A stretch of 64,000 bases of DNA from Lactobacillus sp. YT155 (lineage in GTDB: Bacteria; Bacillota; Bacilli; Lactobacillales; Lactobacillaceae): assembly GCF_030504545.1 (NCBI RefSeq), contig NZ_JAUKWP010000001.1, positions 233,255 through 297,254 of the forward strand, read 5' to 3'. Positions within the stretch are counted from its first letter, which is position 1. Each line of letters starts with the position of its first letter. Below are positions 54,246 through 63,558 of this stretch, piece after piece. Under the pieces are notes generated by a model. That model ran no database searches, was not told where the DNA came from, and saw only the letters and a program-made list of their open reading frames with translations. A program made the translations under genes and the position numbers.

Positions 54246-54283
54246 AATAAGAGTTAACCTCTCCCGAGGTAGCTCTTATTTTT
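54246..54283 (+). terminator. Terminator after repeat copies 5 and 6
   Basis: AATAAGAG...CCTC/GAGG...CTCTTATT, loop TCCC, then T7. It ends the SGNH transcript, so both repeats are transcribed. The remaining bases to the next gene hold only its promoter region. Confidence 0.8.
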
Positions 54284-54375
54284 TTAGTCCAATTATCCAT
54301 TGACCTTTGAAGCTGTGAACTTAGCATATGATATAATGGTTTTTATAAAATAAATATTATGATAGGAACTCTGCA

Positions 54376-54990
54376 ATGAAAAAGGTTTTAGTTCATGGGT
54401 CAGGACATAAAGCTGTTAGTTGGGATGAGACAATTTCCTACCTAGATGCTAGTGAGGATGTAATGTGTCCAGATTTGTCCTCAATTCTTAATGGCAAAGA
54501 AGCAACTTACACAAATTTATATTCTGTTTTTATCGACTACTGTAATGAAATTGAGGGAAAAATTGATTTGTGTGGGATTTCTTTAGGAGGAATTTTAGCA
54601 TTAAATTATGCGCTTGATTTCCCTGAAAAAGTAAAAACTTTAGTCTTAATTGGAACGCCCTATAAAATGCCTAAAGCAATCTTTAGCATTCAAAATGTAA
54701 TCTTCAAAGTTCTGCCAAAGTCAGTCTTTAAGAACATGGCGTTTGATAAAACAGATACTTTTGTTTTGAGTAATTCGATTAAAGATTTAGATTTCAGTAC
54801 TGAAGTACAAAACATTAAATGTCCTACTTTGATTATTTGTGGCAAAAAAGACCGTGCCAATCTCAAATCAGCTCAATACTTGACAGAGAATATTAGTGAC
54901 GCTGATTTGAAAATCGTCGAAAATGCAGGCCATATTGTAAACGAAGAAAACCCTAAAGCATTAGCAGAAATTCTGAATCATTTTTATTAA
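54376..54990 (+). CDS. Alpha/beta hydrolase
   Basis: 204 residues. Oxyanion turn VHGSGH near 6-11, nucleophile Ser69 in GISLGG, acid Asp near 160 in CGKKDRAN, His near 186 in NAGHIVNEE. Short cap. Could be an esterase or lysophospholipase; substrate unknown. AGGAACT precedes the ATG. Confidence 0.88.
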   Translation: MKKVLVHGSGHKAVSWDETISYLDASEDVMCPDLSSILNGKEATYTNLYSVFIDYCNEIEGKIDLCGISLGGILALNYALDFPEKVKTLVLIGTPYKMPKAIFSIQNVIFKVLPKSVFKNMAFDKTDTFVLSNSIKDLDFSTEVQNIKCPTLIICGKKDRANLKSAQYLTENISDADLKIVENAGHIVNEENPKALAEILNHFY

Positions 54991-55040
54991 ATTTTCACTT
55001 AATTGTTGTCATATAGTGTCTTATGAAAGAGGTTATACTT

Positions 55041-55262
55041 ATGAAATTATCTGACATCAAGAAAAGCCTTAATGAAGCTTTTATAATTCTAGGAATGTGT
55101 TTTCTTGCATCTGTAGTAATTTCTTTTTTCACTCCTAATTTTATAAATTTTGACATGGAAGGAAAAATCTTCCTATTAGTTATTTTTGTAGGTTTGTTCG
55201 TAGTTGACTTATATAGATCAAAAAAGAAAAAATCAACTTCAAAATCTCAAGAGAATGAATAG
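55041..55262 (+). CDS. Small two-helix membrane protein
   Basis: 73 residues from ATG 55041 (AGAGG 8 nt upstream). Helices near 14-32 and 43-61 and a basic C-terminal tail (RSKKKKSTSKSQENE). Family not recognised. Confidence 0.6.
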   Translation: MKLSDIKKSLNEAFIILGMCFLASVVISFFTPNFINFDMEGKIFLLVIFVGLFVVDLYRSKKKKSTSKSQENE

Positions 55263-55344
55263 TTTATTTTGAAATACACTTTAAAAAAATGTCTGGTATT
55301 GGCATCTTACTTAAAGTTGCAATATTTTTGTGCTACAATACTTA

Positions 55345-55422
55345 TACAAAATAATTTAATATTGGTAACAATATTAGCACCAAAAAATCTCCCAGTCTGC
55401 TAGCTGTGGAGATTTTTTATTT
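55345..55422 (+). ncRNA. Putative antitoxin RNA of Fst-type toxin-antitoxin locus 2
   Basis: Promoter TTAAAG (55311-55316), 17 bp, extended -10 TGCTACAAT (55331-55339). The RNA ends in a hairpin AATCTCC/GGAGATT with T6. Its loop TCTGCTAG carries CUGCUAG, the exact complement of CUAGCAG in the toxin terminator loop. Architecture parallels locus 1, including GGT...AGCACC in the 5' part. Ends are estimated. Confidence 0.65.
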
Positions 55423-55433
55423 TAGATTTAACA

Positions 55434-55462
55434 TAAAAAACACGACCCTGCTAGAAGTCGTG
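55434..55462 (-). terminator. Toxin mRNA terminator of locus 2
   Basis: CACGAC/GTCGTG with a 10-nt loop that contains CUAGCAG on the toxin RNA, then T6 on the minus strand. Confidence 0.8.
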
Positions 55463-55480
55463 TCTTAAATCATAAGTCAC

Positions 55481-55570
55481 CTAACGTTTGCCCAACCAAT
55501 TGCTAAATATTACAAGTAATAACCCAACAGTTAGAGGAAAAACAAAATAATTTACTAAATCAGGTAACAA
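55481..55570 (-). CDS. Fst-family type I toxin peptide
   Basis: 29 residues from TTG 55570, with GGAGG 8 nt upstream. The sequence LVNYFVFPLTVGLLLVIFSN near 5-24 followed by WLGKR has the Fst signature: a P-x-x-VG turn in a single hydrophobic helix and a WL plus basic C-terminus. Such peptides insert in the membrane when the antisense RNA is lost. Too short for usual gene finders and starts with TTG. Confidence 0.78.
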   Translation of the reverse strand: MLPDLVNYFVFPLTVGLLLVIFSNWLGKR

Positions 55571-55878
55571 TTTTAACACCTCCAATCTTATTAGACTAAG
55601 GTAAGGTGACATACTAAATTACGATAAAATATCTTCTAATAATTTTCGAATTCAGACAAGATTTCAAGAAGCAGAGACCCACACTTAAATAAAAAAGACC
55701 AAAATCTAAAAAGATTCTGGTCTTTTTTATACCTATATTCTGACTATAAATTGTCACGCTCTTACTTTCATTAGTTACATAAAGTTTCATTACTTCCATA
55801 ATGTTCATTATTTCACAAATTAAATATATGATTTATTCGTTATTAAAACAACGTTTTTAAAATTCTGGAGGAATTATT
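55571..55878. other. Intergenic region before the AEC transporter
   Basis: Holds the toxin 5' region, a bidirectional hairpin at 55690-55728 (GACCAAAATCT/AGATTCTGGTC with A6 and T6), and an isolated 11-bp match to the end of the dispersed repeat (TTGTCACGCTC, 55751-55761) with no further homology. I see no gene. Confidence 0.6.
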
Positions 55879-56958
55879 ATGGACTTTATTAAGGCTATTG
55901 AGTCAACTTTCACAAACATGGCGATTGTCAGCTCAATTACTTCAACTATTTTTATTATTCTCTTAGGTTTCTACTTAAGAAAACGCAAAACTTTCGGTGA
56001 AACTTTTGGTAAGGTACTTTCAAAAGTTGTTCTATCCGTTGCTTTGCCTGCACTTGCTTTCACTTCATTCATGCAACCTATTGATAGTGAAACACTAACT
56101 CAAGGTATGAATGTCTTGATTTGGGGTATTCTTATCTACATCATTATGATTTTTGTTACTCCACTTGCTTATACAAAATATCCTAAGGACAAAAAAGATG
56201 TTCTAGCAATTCTAACAACTTTTGGTTCAACCACTTTCTTCGGTATTCCTATCGTTGGTGCTGTCTTCGGTCCTAAAGGTATCATGTACAGTTCAATCTT
56301 CAATATTGGTTACCGTATCTTCCTATACTCATACGCCTACATCAAGATGTCAGGTCTTAAGATGGAAGCTAAGAACATCAGAGAAATGTTCCTAAACCCA
56401 ATTGTTATTGCAACTTTTGCTGGTTTGATTCTTTGGTTAATCCAAGATTGGGCTCCAATGGTTACCGTTCAACAAGCTCTTAATGGTGCAGTTGTTCCTG
56501 ATGGTGGTACAGTTTCTGTTGCCTTCTTCCGTATCGATCAAACTGCTCTATGGTTATTCAAACCACTTCAATATCTAGGAAACTTAGCTTCACCTCTTGC
56601 ATGGTTATCAATCGGTGCAACTCTAGGTTCAATTTCATTCAAGGATGCTGCTAAGGACAAAACTTCTTGGTACTACGGTATCAACAAAGTTGTGCTTATT
56701 CCTTTACTAAACTTAGTACTATTGACTATCCTTACAGTTACAAACATCTTACCTGTTAGCTACGTTGCTTTAGCAACTGTTGTTATCATGATGTCTACAC
56801 CAACTGCTACGGTTGCTGCTGCCTATGCTATCAGTTTTGATCGTGATGCATTGTTAGCTTCCAACGCTTCATTAATTTCAACAGTCTTAGCGGTTGTTGC
56901 AACACCAATCTGGATTACAATTCTAGAAATTATCAAACATATGGGTCTGTTTAGTTAA
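55879..56958 (+). CDS. AEC family transporter (auxin efflux carrier/malate permease type)
   Basis: 359 residues with about ten helices in two halves and a middle insert (near 190-225). Relatives in lactic acid bacteria carry malate, lactate or other organic acids. TGGAGG precedes the ATG. Co-transcribed with the 2-hydroxyacid dehydrogenase 15 nt downstream, so the transported acid is probably its substrate or product. Confidence 0.85.
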   Translation: MDFIKAIESTFTNMAIVSSITSTIFIILLGFYLRKRKTFGETFGKVLSKVVLSVALPALAFTSFMQPIDSETLTQGMNVLIWGILIYIIMIFVTPLAYTKYPKDKKDVLAILTTFGSTTFFGIPIVGAVFGPKGIMYSSIFNIGYRIFLYSYAYIKMSGLKMEAKNIREMFLNPIVIATFAGLILWLIQDWAPMVTVQQALNGAVVPDGGTVSVAFFRIDQTALWLFKPLQYLGNLASPLAWLSIGATLGSISFKDAAKDKTSWYYGINKVVLIPLLNLVLLTILTVTNILPVSYVALATVVIMMSTPTATVAAAYAISFDRDALLASNASLISTVLAVVATPIWITILEIIKHMGLFS

Positions 56959-56973
56959 AAGGGGGCTTTGTCT

Positions 56974-57972
56974 ATGTTCAAAATTACTGCTTACGGTGTT
57001 CGTCCAAATGAAGTTTCATTTTTTAACGATTTGAACAAATACGATTATGAATTAAATCTTGTCGAAGAGTTGCTAACTCATGATAACATCGAAACTGCAA
57101 AAGGTTCTGATGCCGTGTTACTCCGTGCCAACTGTGTCGGAGATGCTACTAATCTAACCAAACTTAATGAGTGGGGTATCAAATACGTCTTCACTAGAAC
57201 TGTTGGTTTCAATCATATCGACTTAAAAAAAGCTGCTGAGTTCGATATGAAAGTTGCCCGTGTACCTGCTTATTCTCCTTATGCTGTTGCTGAATTAGCG
57301 ATGACTTTGGGAATGATGCAATTAAGACATACTACTCAAGCTACCAACAATACTCATAATGGCAAATTCGTTGTCGAAGCTGGACTTTTCTCTAAAGAAG
57401 TTCATTCAAGTACTGTTGGTATTGTAGGAACTGGAAAAATTGGTGCAACTGAAGCTAGTCTATACAAAGGTATGGGTGCTAAAGTTCTTGGTTACGATCC
57501 ATATCCTAGCGACTACGCCGCTCAATTCGTTGAGTTCGTAAGTCTTGAAGAATTACTTACTCAATCTGATCTTGTTTCACTCCATGTTCCTTATTTCCCA
57601 GGTCAAAATGACCAAATGGTTGATGAGAAATTCTTAGCACAAATGAAAGCTGATGCAGTGCTTGTCAATACTGCCCGTGGTGAATTAGTTGATCATCAAG
57701 CAGTCTTAAATGCCTTGAAGGCTAATAAACTTGGTAGTTTTGCTACTGATGTTTTCCCTAACGAAGAACTATTCTTAGGCAAAACATTTGATGGCGAACT
57801 TCCTGATAAAGTTGTTAACGAACTTAACGACTTTTATCCTCGTGTAATCATGACTGCTCATGTTGGCTCATTTACTGAACCAGCATTGGAAGACATGATT
57901 TCTGTAAGTTATGACAACTTCCATCAAGTATTGGAAACTGGTCATACTGACAATGATGTTGATTTGAAATAA
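56974..57972 (+). CDS. D-2-hydroxyacid dehydrogenase (D-lactate dehydrogenase-like)
   Basis: 332 residues from ATG 56974 (GGGGG 8 nt upstream). NAD motif GIVGTGKIGATEA near 146-158, catalytic Arg in NTARGELVD near 232, Glu near 260, His in TAHVGSF near 294. Interconverts 2-oxo and D-2-hydroxy acids (lactate, hydroxyisocaproate, phenyllactate). Substrate cannot be told. Confidence 0.9.
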   Translation: MFKITAYGVRPNEVSFFNDLNKYDYELNLVEELLTHDNIETAKGSDAVLLRANCVGDATNLTKLNEWGIKYVFTRTVGFNHIDLKKAAEFDMKVARVPAYSPYAVAELAMTLGMMQLRHTTQATNNTHNGKFVVEAGLFSKEVHSSTVGIVGTGKIGATEASLYKGMGAKVLGYDPYPSDYAAQFVEFVSLEELLTQSDLVSLHVPYFPGQNDQMVDEKFLAQMKADAVLVNTARGELVDHQAVLNALKANKLGSFATDVFPNEELFLGKTFDGELPDKVVNELNDFYPRVIMTAHVGSFTEPALEDMISVSYDNFHQVLETGHTDNDVDLK

Positions 57973-58004
57973 AAAAGAAGCTGTGGTTATCACAGCTTCT
58001 TTTT
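57971..58004. terminator. Bidirectional terminator
   Basis: AAAAAGAAGCTGTG/CACAGCTTCTTTTT, loop GTTAT. Between the convergent dehydrogenase and response regulator genes. Confidence 0.92.
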
Positions 58005-58676
58005 GTATACCGTTAATGGTCGACCGATTTCTAAATACTTAATTTCTGATTGGATCTCATCTTGATCAAGCAAATAATCTATATATTTCTTCACCGAGAT
58101 TCGTGATAGTTGTGTTTTTCGAGCCAAGTCTTGAACTGAGAACAATCCTTCTTCTTTCGAAATTTCTTTTTTTATCTTCTGTAAAGACAACTCCGACAAT
58201 CCTTTTGGTAAGTCGTGATTGTCTTTTTTGATTTCATTAGTATTTTGGAAAAGCGAATCAATCTTTTCTTGGGAAAAGACCTTATTATCATTTAATGATT
58301 GTTGAGTCTTTAGGAATTTTTCAATAGCTTGTTGGAACCGTTCAAATGTAAACGGCTTAACTAAATAATCTAGCACGCCATACTCCACCGCTGACTGTAA
58401 ATGTTTGGACTCATTGGCAGCAGTAAGCATAATGATTTGTGGATGCTTCTTCAACTCCAGTAATTCTTTCAGAAGTTTATCGCCATTTAATTTTGGCATA
58501 TAAACATCTAACAAGATTAAATCAAAATCTTGTTTGGTAATTTCTTTCAAGGCGGCTGAGCCATCCTTAGCCACGGATATTTCTAATTGAGTGTCATCAA
58601 TTGTCCGTTGTAGATACGATTGATTGATTTCACTAACCATTGGATCATCTTCAACAACTAGTATTTTAATTTTCAT
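57990..58676 (-). CDS. Response regulator, CitB/DcuR type
   Basis: 228 residues from ATG 58676, overlapping the kinase end by 11 nt. Receiver domain near 1-120: acidic pair in VVEDDP, phospho-Asp in LILLDVYMP near 57, Lys in YLVKPF near 105. C-terminal CitB-type HTH (GLFSVQDLARKTQLSRISVK near 180-200). Probably controls the facing AEC/dehydrogenase operon. Confidence 0.9.
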   Translation of the reverse strand: MKIKILVVEDDPMVSEINQSYLQRTIDDTQLEISVAKDGSAALKEITKQDFDLILLDVYMPKLNGDKLLKELLELKKHPQIIMLTAANESKHLQSAVEYGVLDYLVKPFTFERFQQAIEKFLKTQQSLNDNKVFSQEKIDSLFQNTNEIKKDNHDLPKGLSELSLQKIKKEISKEEGLFSVQDLARKTQLSRISVKKYIDYLLDQDEIQSEIKYLEIGRPLTVYKKKL

Positions 58677-60279
58677 CGCCCTCATAACTTTCTATTGGTA
58701 ATTCAATATAAAATAATGTCCCCTGTGGTTCTACATTTGTAGCTTCAATAAATCCATTCTTAGAATCTATTAGTTGCTTAACTAATGCCATACCATATCC
58801 ACGATTATTTCCTTTGGTGGAGTATTTCAAATCAAATATTTTCGATTTTTGTTCATCAGTTAAATTAGAACCGTTATTTTGTTCTTCAACAATAAGAATA
58901 TTACTTTCTTCATCATAATTAAAGCCCAAAGTTATTTCTGGATGTTCGACTTCATTCATATTGAATTCATCAAAAGAATTATCAATCAAATTACCAAGAA
59001 TTTTTATCAAATCAATTGCTAATTCATTGGTAACTATCTTCTTAGGAAGCAAACTCTTTTTATTCAAACGTAAGCTAATTCCTTGTTCGTTAGCCTGACG
59101 CATCTTTCCAATCAAGAATCCTGATACGGTTGGACTCTGAATATGATCATTGAAGTCACCAAAGTTCTGACGATATTCTTTGGTTGTTTCCATAATGAAG
59201 TTTTCTAAATCATCGTATTGTTTTAACTCAATTAAACCTACTATTGTTTGCATTTTATTCAAGAATTCGTGAGTTTGAGCTCGTAGTGATTGGATATACT
59301 GTTCACTTCCTGATAGTCGATCGGTCAACTCTTTATAATCAGATTGATCACTGATTACCGCCATGCCACCAATATTCTTACCATTAACTTCCAGAGGAGT
59401 CACGGAGATAATTAGTTCTCTAGCATTAGCAATGATTGCCTTATTAACCACTCTGGTATGGTTATAAAAACTCGCCTCAAAGATATTCTCAAATAGTTCA
59501 TCAGTAAGCTGCTCTTGTTCTTTTTGCTGCGGGAAATAGCTTCGTGCCACTGGATTCATTGAGAGAACTCTCTTGTCATCATCAATGGCAATTAGTCCTT
59601 CACTCATACTGTTATTGATGGCAGCCATCTCAGTCACCTTCTCGGCAATCTCTTCTGGCTCCATCCCTAACAATAACTTTCTAACATGACTTGCCACCAA
59701 CCAAGCAGCAATCAAGCCTACGAATAATCCTAAAGCTAAGCCGATATAAATCGGGGTTTGTTCTTGCGCCAACTCACTACCGATAGACTTATTGGTTAAC
59801 CCTACACAGACCATTCCAATCTGTTGATGCTGTTTATTGTAAATAGGTTGGAAGTATCGGTAACCCATTCCTAATACTCCCTCTTTAGTTGAAAAATGAG
59901 GTTTTCCATTTAAAGATTTGCTGGCATCTTTGGGCGAACTAAAAGTTTTACCAATAACTTTGGTATCAGGATGAGTGTAACGAGTTAATTTCTGATCTAA
60001 AACCACCACAAAATCTACTTTCATTACGTCTTGAATGTAAGTAGTGTATTTTTGCAGCTCACTATCGTTTGCGGGAGTATTCCCCTGTTCTAAAGCGAAC
60101 TTAACTCGATTACTATCACTCACTATTTCGGCAGTTTTTTTGATATTACTGCGAATATTAGCTCGTTGAGTAGCTGTGACATTTTGATAAGTAAGAATAT
60201 TAGAAACAATTAACGAACTAGAAACCGTTAATAGAATTAATGAAATAATGATGATTCTTAATGAGATTTTTCGCTTCAT
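58666..60279 (-). CDS. Sensor histidine kinase, CitA/DcuS type
   Basis: 537 residues. Helix near 8-28, extracellular Cache/PDC sensor 35-170, helix near 178-198, PAS domain near 215-320, H-box in RAQTHEFLNKMQ near 343, ATP-binding N-box NLIDNSFDE near 440 and G-box YGMALVKQLI near 500. Such kinases sense di- or tricarboxylates or related acids outside the cell. The ligand here is inferred to be an organic acid. Confidence 0.9.
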   Translation of the reverse strand: MKRKISLRIIIISLILLTVSSSLIVSNILTYQNVTATQRANIRSNIKKTAEIVSDSNRVKFALEQGNTPANDSELQKYTTYIQDVMKVDFVVVLDQKLTRYTHPDTKVIGKTFSSPKDASKSLNGKPHFSTKEGVLGMGYRYFQPIYNKQHQQIGMVCVGLTNKSIGSELAQEQTPIYIGLALGLFVGLIAAWLVASHVRKLLLGMEPEEIAEKVTEMAAINNSMSEGLIAIDDDKRVLSMNPVARSYFPQQKEQEQLTDELFENIFEASFYNHTRVVNKAIIANARELIISVTPLEVNGKNIGGMAVISDQSDYKELTDRLSGSEQYIQSLRAQTHEFLNKMQTIVGLIELKQYDDLENFIMETTKEYRQNFGDFNDHIQSPTVSGFLIGKMRQANEQGISLRLNKKSLLPKKIVTNELAIDLIKILGNLIDNSFDEFNMNEVEHPEITLGFNYDEESNILIVEEQNNGSNLTDEQKSKIFDLKYSTKGNNRGYGMALVKQLIDSKNGFIEATNVEPQGTLFYIELPIESYEGDEN

Positions 60280-60317
60280 TTGGTTACCTATTGTGAATGA
60301 CTTACCTTAATAATATC

Positions 60318-60347
60318 AAAAAAACTATGCTAAAAGCATAGTTTTAG
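60318..60347 (-). terminator. Terminator of helD
   Basis: AAACTATGC/GCATAGTTT with loop TAAAA; A-run on the left is the T-tract on the minus strand. Overlaps the helD stop codon. Confidence 0.85.
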
Positions 60348-62650
60348 TTACGTTCTAATTTATAGAATTCAGCAGGAATGTTTTCAAGTAATTGACTCAT
60401 TTCACCAATCGCTGAAATTGTTAACTTATGCATCGCCCGTGAGGCAATTGTATAAATTAATTGTTGTTCATCTTCTGCGAATTCATCTTTTGAAGCATTC
60501 CAGACAATAACTGCATCAAACTCTAATCCTTTAGCTAGGTATGATGGAATTACCAAGTTACCTTCTGCCAAACGTTGATTCTCTGACTTAATCAAAGTAA
60601 CTTTTTGTCCATGATCTTGAAGTTCTTGGGCCAATTTCGTTCCTTGTTCTAAGTCTTTGGCAATGATTGCCGTAGTATCATTTTGAGCATCGTTAGCTTG
60701 TAATTGCTTGATAACTGACTCTATTGCTTGGTTCTCATCTTGGTTGATGCGAATGTTAGGAATATCACCTTGACGACTAAAGGCCTCGATTTTCTGTCCA
60801 TTAGTCAACATTGCACGAGTAAATTCAGTGATTTGTTGTGTTGAACGATAAGAATGAGTTAGTTGAACCACTCTAGTCTTATCAACATCAAACATTTTTT
60901 GAACTTGTGCTAATAAACTTTGACTATCATTCTTAGTGAAGATTGATTGATTCAAATCTCCCAGCATTGTGTATCTAGCCTTAGGGAAATTGTACTTGAG
61001 ATAAGCTAATTGGAATGGAGAATAATCTTGAATTTCATCAATGAAGACAAATTTCATTTCTGTTTGTCCATGTTTACCCAACAATAAGTCATACAAGTAA
61101 AGGTATGGTGTGATATTCACCATCGCCATCTGCTTGTTCTTCAAACTAGTATTGAAATCATCAACAAAAGCTTGCCACTCAGCTTCGCTAATATCATATT
61201 TAGACAAATCACAAATCTGCGGAACTGCCTTTAGGAAGTTGAAATAGTTTCCCGAAATATTAAAGAAACGATTCCGAACTATCTTCTTATGCACGCCTCG
61301 ATAAGCTTGTTGAACGATTTTTTTTGCAAGGAATTTCTGTTCAGATTCATTATTTTTGAATTCTTGATCAGCTGTTGCATAAAGAGACTGCAATTCTTCT
61401 TTGCCAAGATTTTCAATTGCTTCAGCAACCCACTTGGATCTTAATTCGTGACCCATTTTGGTGCTAAGTATCTTCAATAGACGCTCAACTGTTGCGTCTA
61501 ATCGATTGCTCAAATTATATTGTGAGCCAAAACTATAATAAATTTCAGCGATTCGTTCTTTGTCGATGACCACTTGTCCATCACGCTTGATATCCTTGAA
61601 GTAGACACCCGATTCGCCAAGTAATTTACTATATTTAGTCATTAAATTGAAGAACTTCAAGTCAGAAACAAACTTGTTAACTTTTTTTCTGGAAGCATCA
61701 TTATTATCAACAAATTGTTGATTCAAATCCTCAACTTTAATATTTGGCAAACGACGTGCTACATATTGCAAGTAAGTCATTTGCACCATATTCTGCTCAC
61801 CCATCTCAGGAAGAACATCTTCAATATAGTCATTGAATAATTGGTTAGGTGAGAACATTACCACCTGACTAGAATTCAAATTCTTACGGTAACGATAAAG
61901 TAAGAAAGCTACCCTTTGCAAAATTGCCGAAGTTTTTCCTGAACCAGCAGCACCTTGAACAAATAACAATTGTGAATCAGTATCGCGAATAATCTTGTTT
62001 TGTTCACGTTGAATGGTTTTAACAATGTTCTTCATGTGCGTTGATGACTTATCATCTAGCACTTCAAGTAACATCTGATCACCAATAGTTTCTTGTGTAT
62101 CGAAATAGTTCTTGATGATACCATTTTCAACTAAAAATTGACGTTTCAAATAAAGATTAACTTTTTGCATGCCATCTGGAGTTTCATATTCCACTTCGCC
62201 CAGATTACCATCATAATAAATTGATGAAATTGGCGCACGCCAATCATAGATTAAGAAGTTATTCTCATCATCGGTATCAGTAAAAGAACTCAAACCAATA
62301 TAAACTGTTTCTTTTTTACCCTCACCTTGCTCTTCAAAATCTAACCGAGCAAAGTACGGTGTTTTTTCTAATTGTTGTAAGATATTCAAACGTTGCTTCG
62401 ATTGTTGCCAACTATTATTACGTTCATTCAACATTTGTTGCTGTTGATGAATTGATAACGCTGAATCCATAGCAATGGAATCGTCCCCAAGACCTACATG
62501 AACATCGTCATGAAAAGTTTCATTGATTCCTTCGATATCTTCTTTAGCGCGGTCAATATTATTTTTCATTTTGACTTCGCTAATTTTAATTTTTGAAACT
62601 ACATCATCGAGCCTTTGTTGCTCTAGTTTCTTTTGACTATTCTCACTCAA
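60344..62650 (-). CDS. helD: HelD-like RNA polymerase recycling helicase
   Basis: 768 residues, UvrD-like superfamily 1. N-terminal coiled arm 1-90, YDWRAPISSIYY near 135-146 (HelD hallmark), Walker A QGAAGSGKTS 232-241, Walker B FIDEIQDYSP near 540, SYRST near 605, C-terminal helicase motifs. HelD removes stalled RNA polymerase from DNA in Firmicutes. TTG start with GAGGGA upstream. Housekeeping gene. Confidence 0.9.
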   Translation of the reverse strand: MSENSQKKLEQQRLDDVVSKIKISEVKMKNNIDRAKEDIEGINETFHDDVHVGLGDDSIAMDSALSIHQQQQMLNERNNSWQQSKQRLNILQQLEKTPYFARLDFEEQGEGKKETVYIGLSSFTDTDDENNFLIYDWRAPISSIYYDGNLGEVEYETPDGMQKVNLYLKRQFLVENGIIKNYFDTQETIGDQMLLEVLDDKSSTHMKNIVKTIQREQNKIIRDTDSQLLFVQGAAGSGKTSAILQRVAFLLYRYRKNLNSSQVVMFSPNQLFNDYIEDVLPEMGEQNMVQMTYLQYVARRLPNIKVEDLNQQFVDNNDASRKKVNKFVSDLKFFNLMTKYSKLLGESGVYFKDIKRDGQVVIDKERIAEIYYSFGSQYNLSNRLDATVERLLKILSTKMGHELRSKWVAEAIENLGKEELQSLYATADQEFKNNESEQKFLAKKIVQQAYRGVHKKIVRNRFFNISGNYFNFLKAVPQICDLSKYDISEAEWQAFVDDFNTSLKNKQMAMVNITPYLYLYDLLLGKHGQTEMKFVFIDEIQDYSPFQLAYLKYNFPKARYTMLGDLNQSIFTKNDSQSLLAQVQKMFDVDKTRVVQLTHSYRSTQQITEFTRAMLTNGQKIEAFSRQGDIPNIRINQDENQAIESVIKQLQANDAQNDTTAIIAKDLEQGTKLAQELQDHGQKVTLIKSENQRLAEGNLVIPSYLAKGLEFDAVIVWNASKDEFAEDEQQLIYTIASRAMHKLTISAIGEMSQLLENIPAEFYKLERN

Positions 62651-62728
62651 GACAATCCCTCATTTACTTCAAAATACGATAAATAATCATATCATTTTCT
62701 CACTGGAAACGCAAACAATGACCCCATT

Positions 62729-63076
62729 CTACGCATAATATCCAATGATTCCAGCCAAGATTCCCACAATATAGCTGGTAGTTAAATAAATTCCGAAAAC
62801 GACATACTTTTTATCATAAAATAACCCCATTAATTCTGAGTTAAAGGTGGAAAAAGTTGTTAGTCCTCCACAAAAACCTGTACCAATCAGCAGATATATC
62901 AGAGAACTTGCCGAGAAGTTCTTCAAAGCCAGTCCCAGAATGAAACTACCGACAATGTTAATGACAAAAGTTGCCCCGATTTTATAATCGATTTTGAAAA
63001 AGTTAGCATATTTGGTGAATAAATATCTCAGAACTGCTCCGATACCTGCACCTGCAAAAACCACCAAGAAGCTCAT
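62729..63076 (-). CDS. crcB: Fluoride channel Fluc/CrcB, subunit
   Basis: 115 residues, four helices, with GFCGGLTTFSTFNSE near 69-83 (pore phenylalanines and Na+ site). Exports fluoride passively. Its ATG overlaps the stop of the preceding crcB (TAATG), so the pair probably forms a heterodimer, as in other Gram-positives. Confidence 0.93.
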   Translation of the reverse strand: MSFLVVFAGAGIGAVLRYLFTKYANFFKIDYKIGATFVINIVGSFILGLALKNFSASSLIYLLIGTGFCGGLTTFSTFNSELMGLFYDKKYVVFGIYLTTSYIVGILAGIIGYYA

Positions 63077-63450
63077 TATTCGGCCCCTTTCCGGACTTTG
63101 TTAGCAAGCTGAATTCCTAACATAGCCGCCAGTAATCCACCAACAATTGAAAGAATTAGGTATGCAATTAATCCCGAATAATTATGGGTCAAATTCATCT
63201 TGATTAGATCAATTACAACCCCTGAGAAAGTAGTAAACGCCCCGATGAATCCTGTGCCAATAGCCACATGCCATTTATTATCAAATTTTAATCCCCAATG
63301 ATTATTCCAAATTGGCAATACAAAACTACCGACTAAATTAATCAACAAAGTCGCAATTGGAAATCCCCAGACATTAGGAACATTGAGACTAATCAAGTAA
63401 CGACTGAGTCCTCCCAATCCACCAAATAATGCAATCAAAAATACTGTCAT
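63076..63450 (-). CDS. crcB: Fluoride channel Fluc/CrcB, partner subunit
   Basis: 124 residues from ATG 63450 (GGAG 6 nt upstream; a TTG four codons earlier is less likely). Four helices and GFIGAFTTFSGVVID near 70-84. First gene of the pair. I see no crcB fluoride riboswitch in the short 5' region. Confidence 0.92.
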   Translation of the reverse strand: MTVFLIALFGGLGGLSRYLISLNVPNVWGFPIATLLINLVGSFVLPIWNNHWGLKFDNKWHVAIGTGFIGAFTTFSGVVIDLIKMNLTHNYSGLIAYLILSIVGGLLAAMLGIQLANKVRKGAE

Positions 63451-63558
63451 ATTCTTCTCCAAAATCTTTTTCGCTTATCTATTATACTTTAATTCTCAGT
63501 AAAATATGTTTTTTCTTTTGAAAAGATATACAATAAGTTCATTACGGAGGTGTCAACA

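Noticed and set aside
55751-55761. TTGTCACGCTC, an apparent seventh dispersed repeat
   Set aside because: Only 11 bp match; none of the internal motifs follow, so chance or remote decay.
55614-55808. 64-codon minus-strand frame starting MNIMEVMKLY
   Set aside because: It reads straight through the hairpin at 55690-55728, has no ribosome site, and composition is like noncoding DNA.
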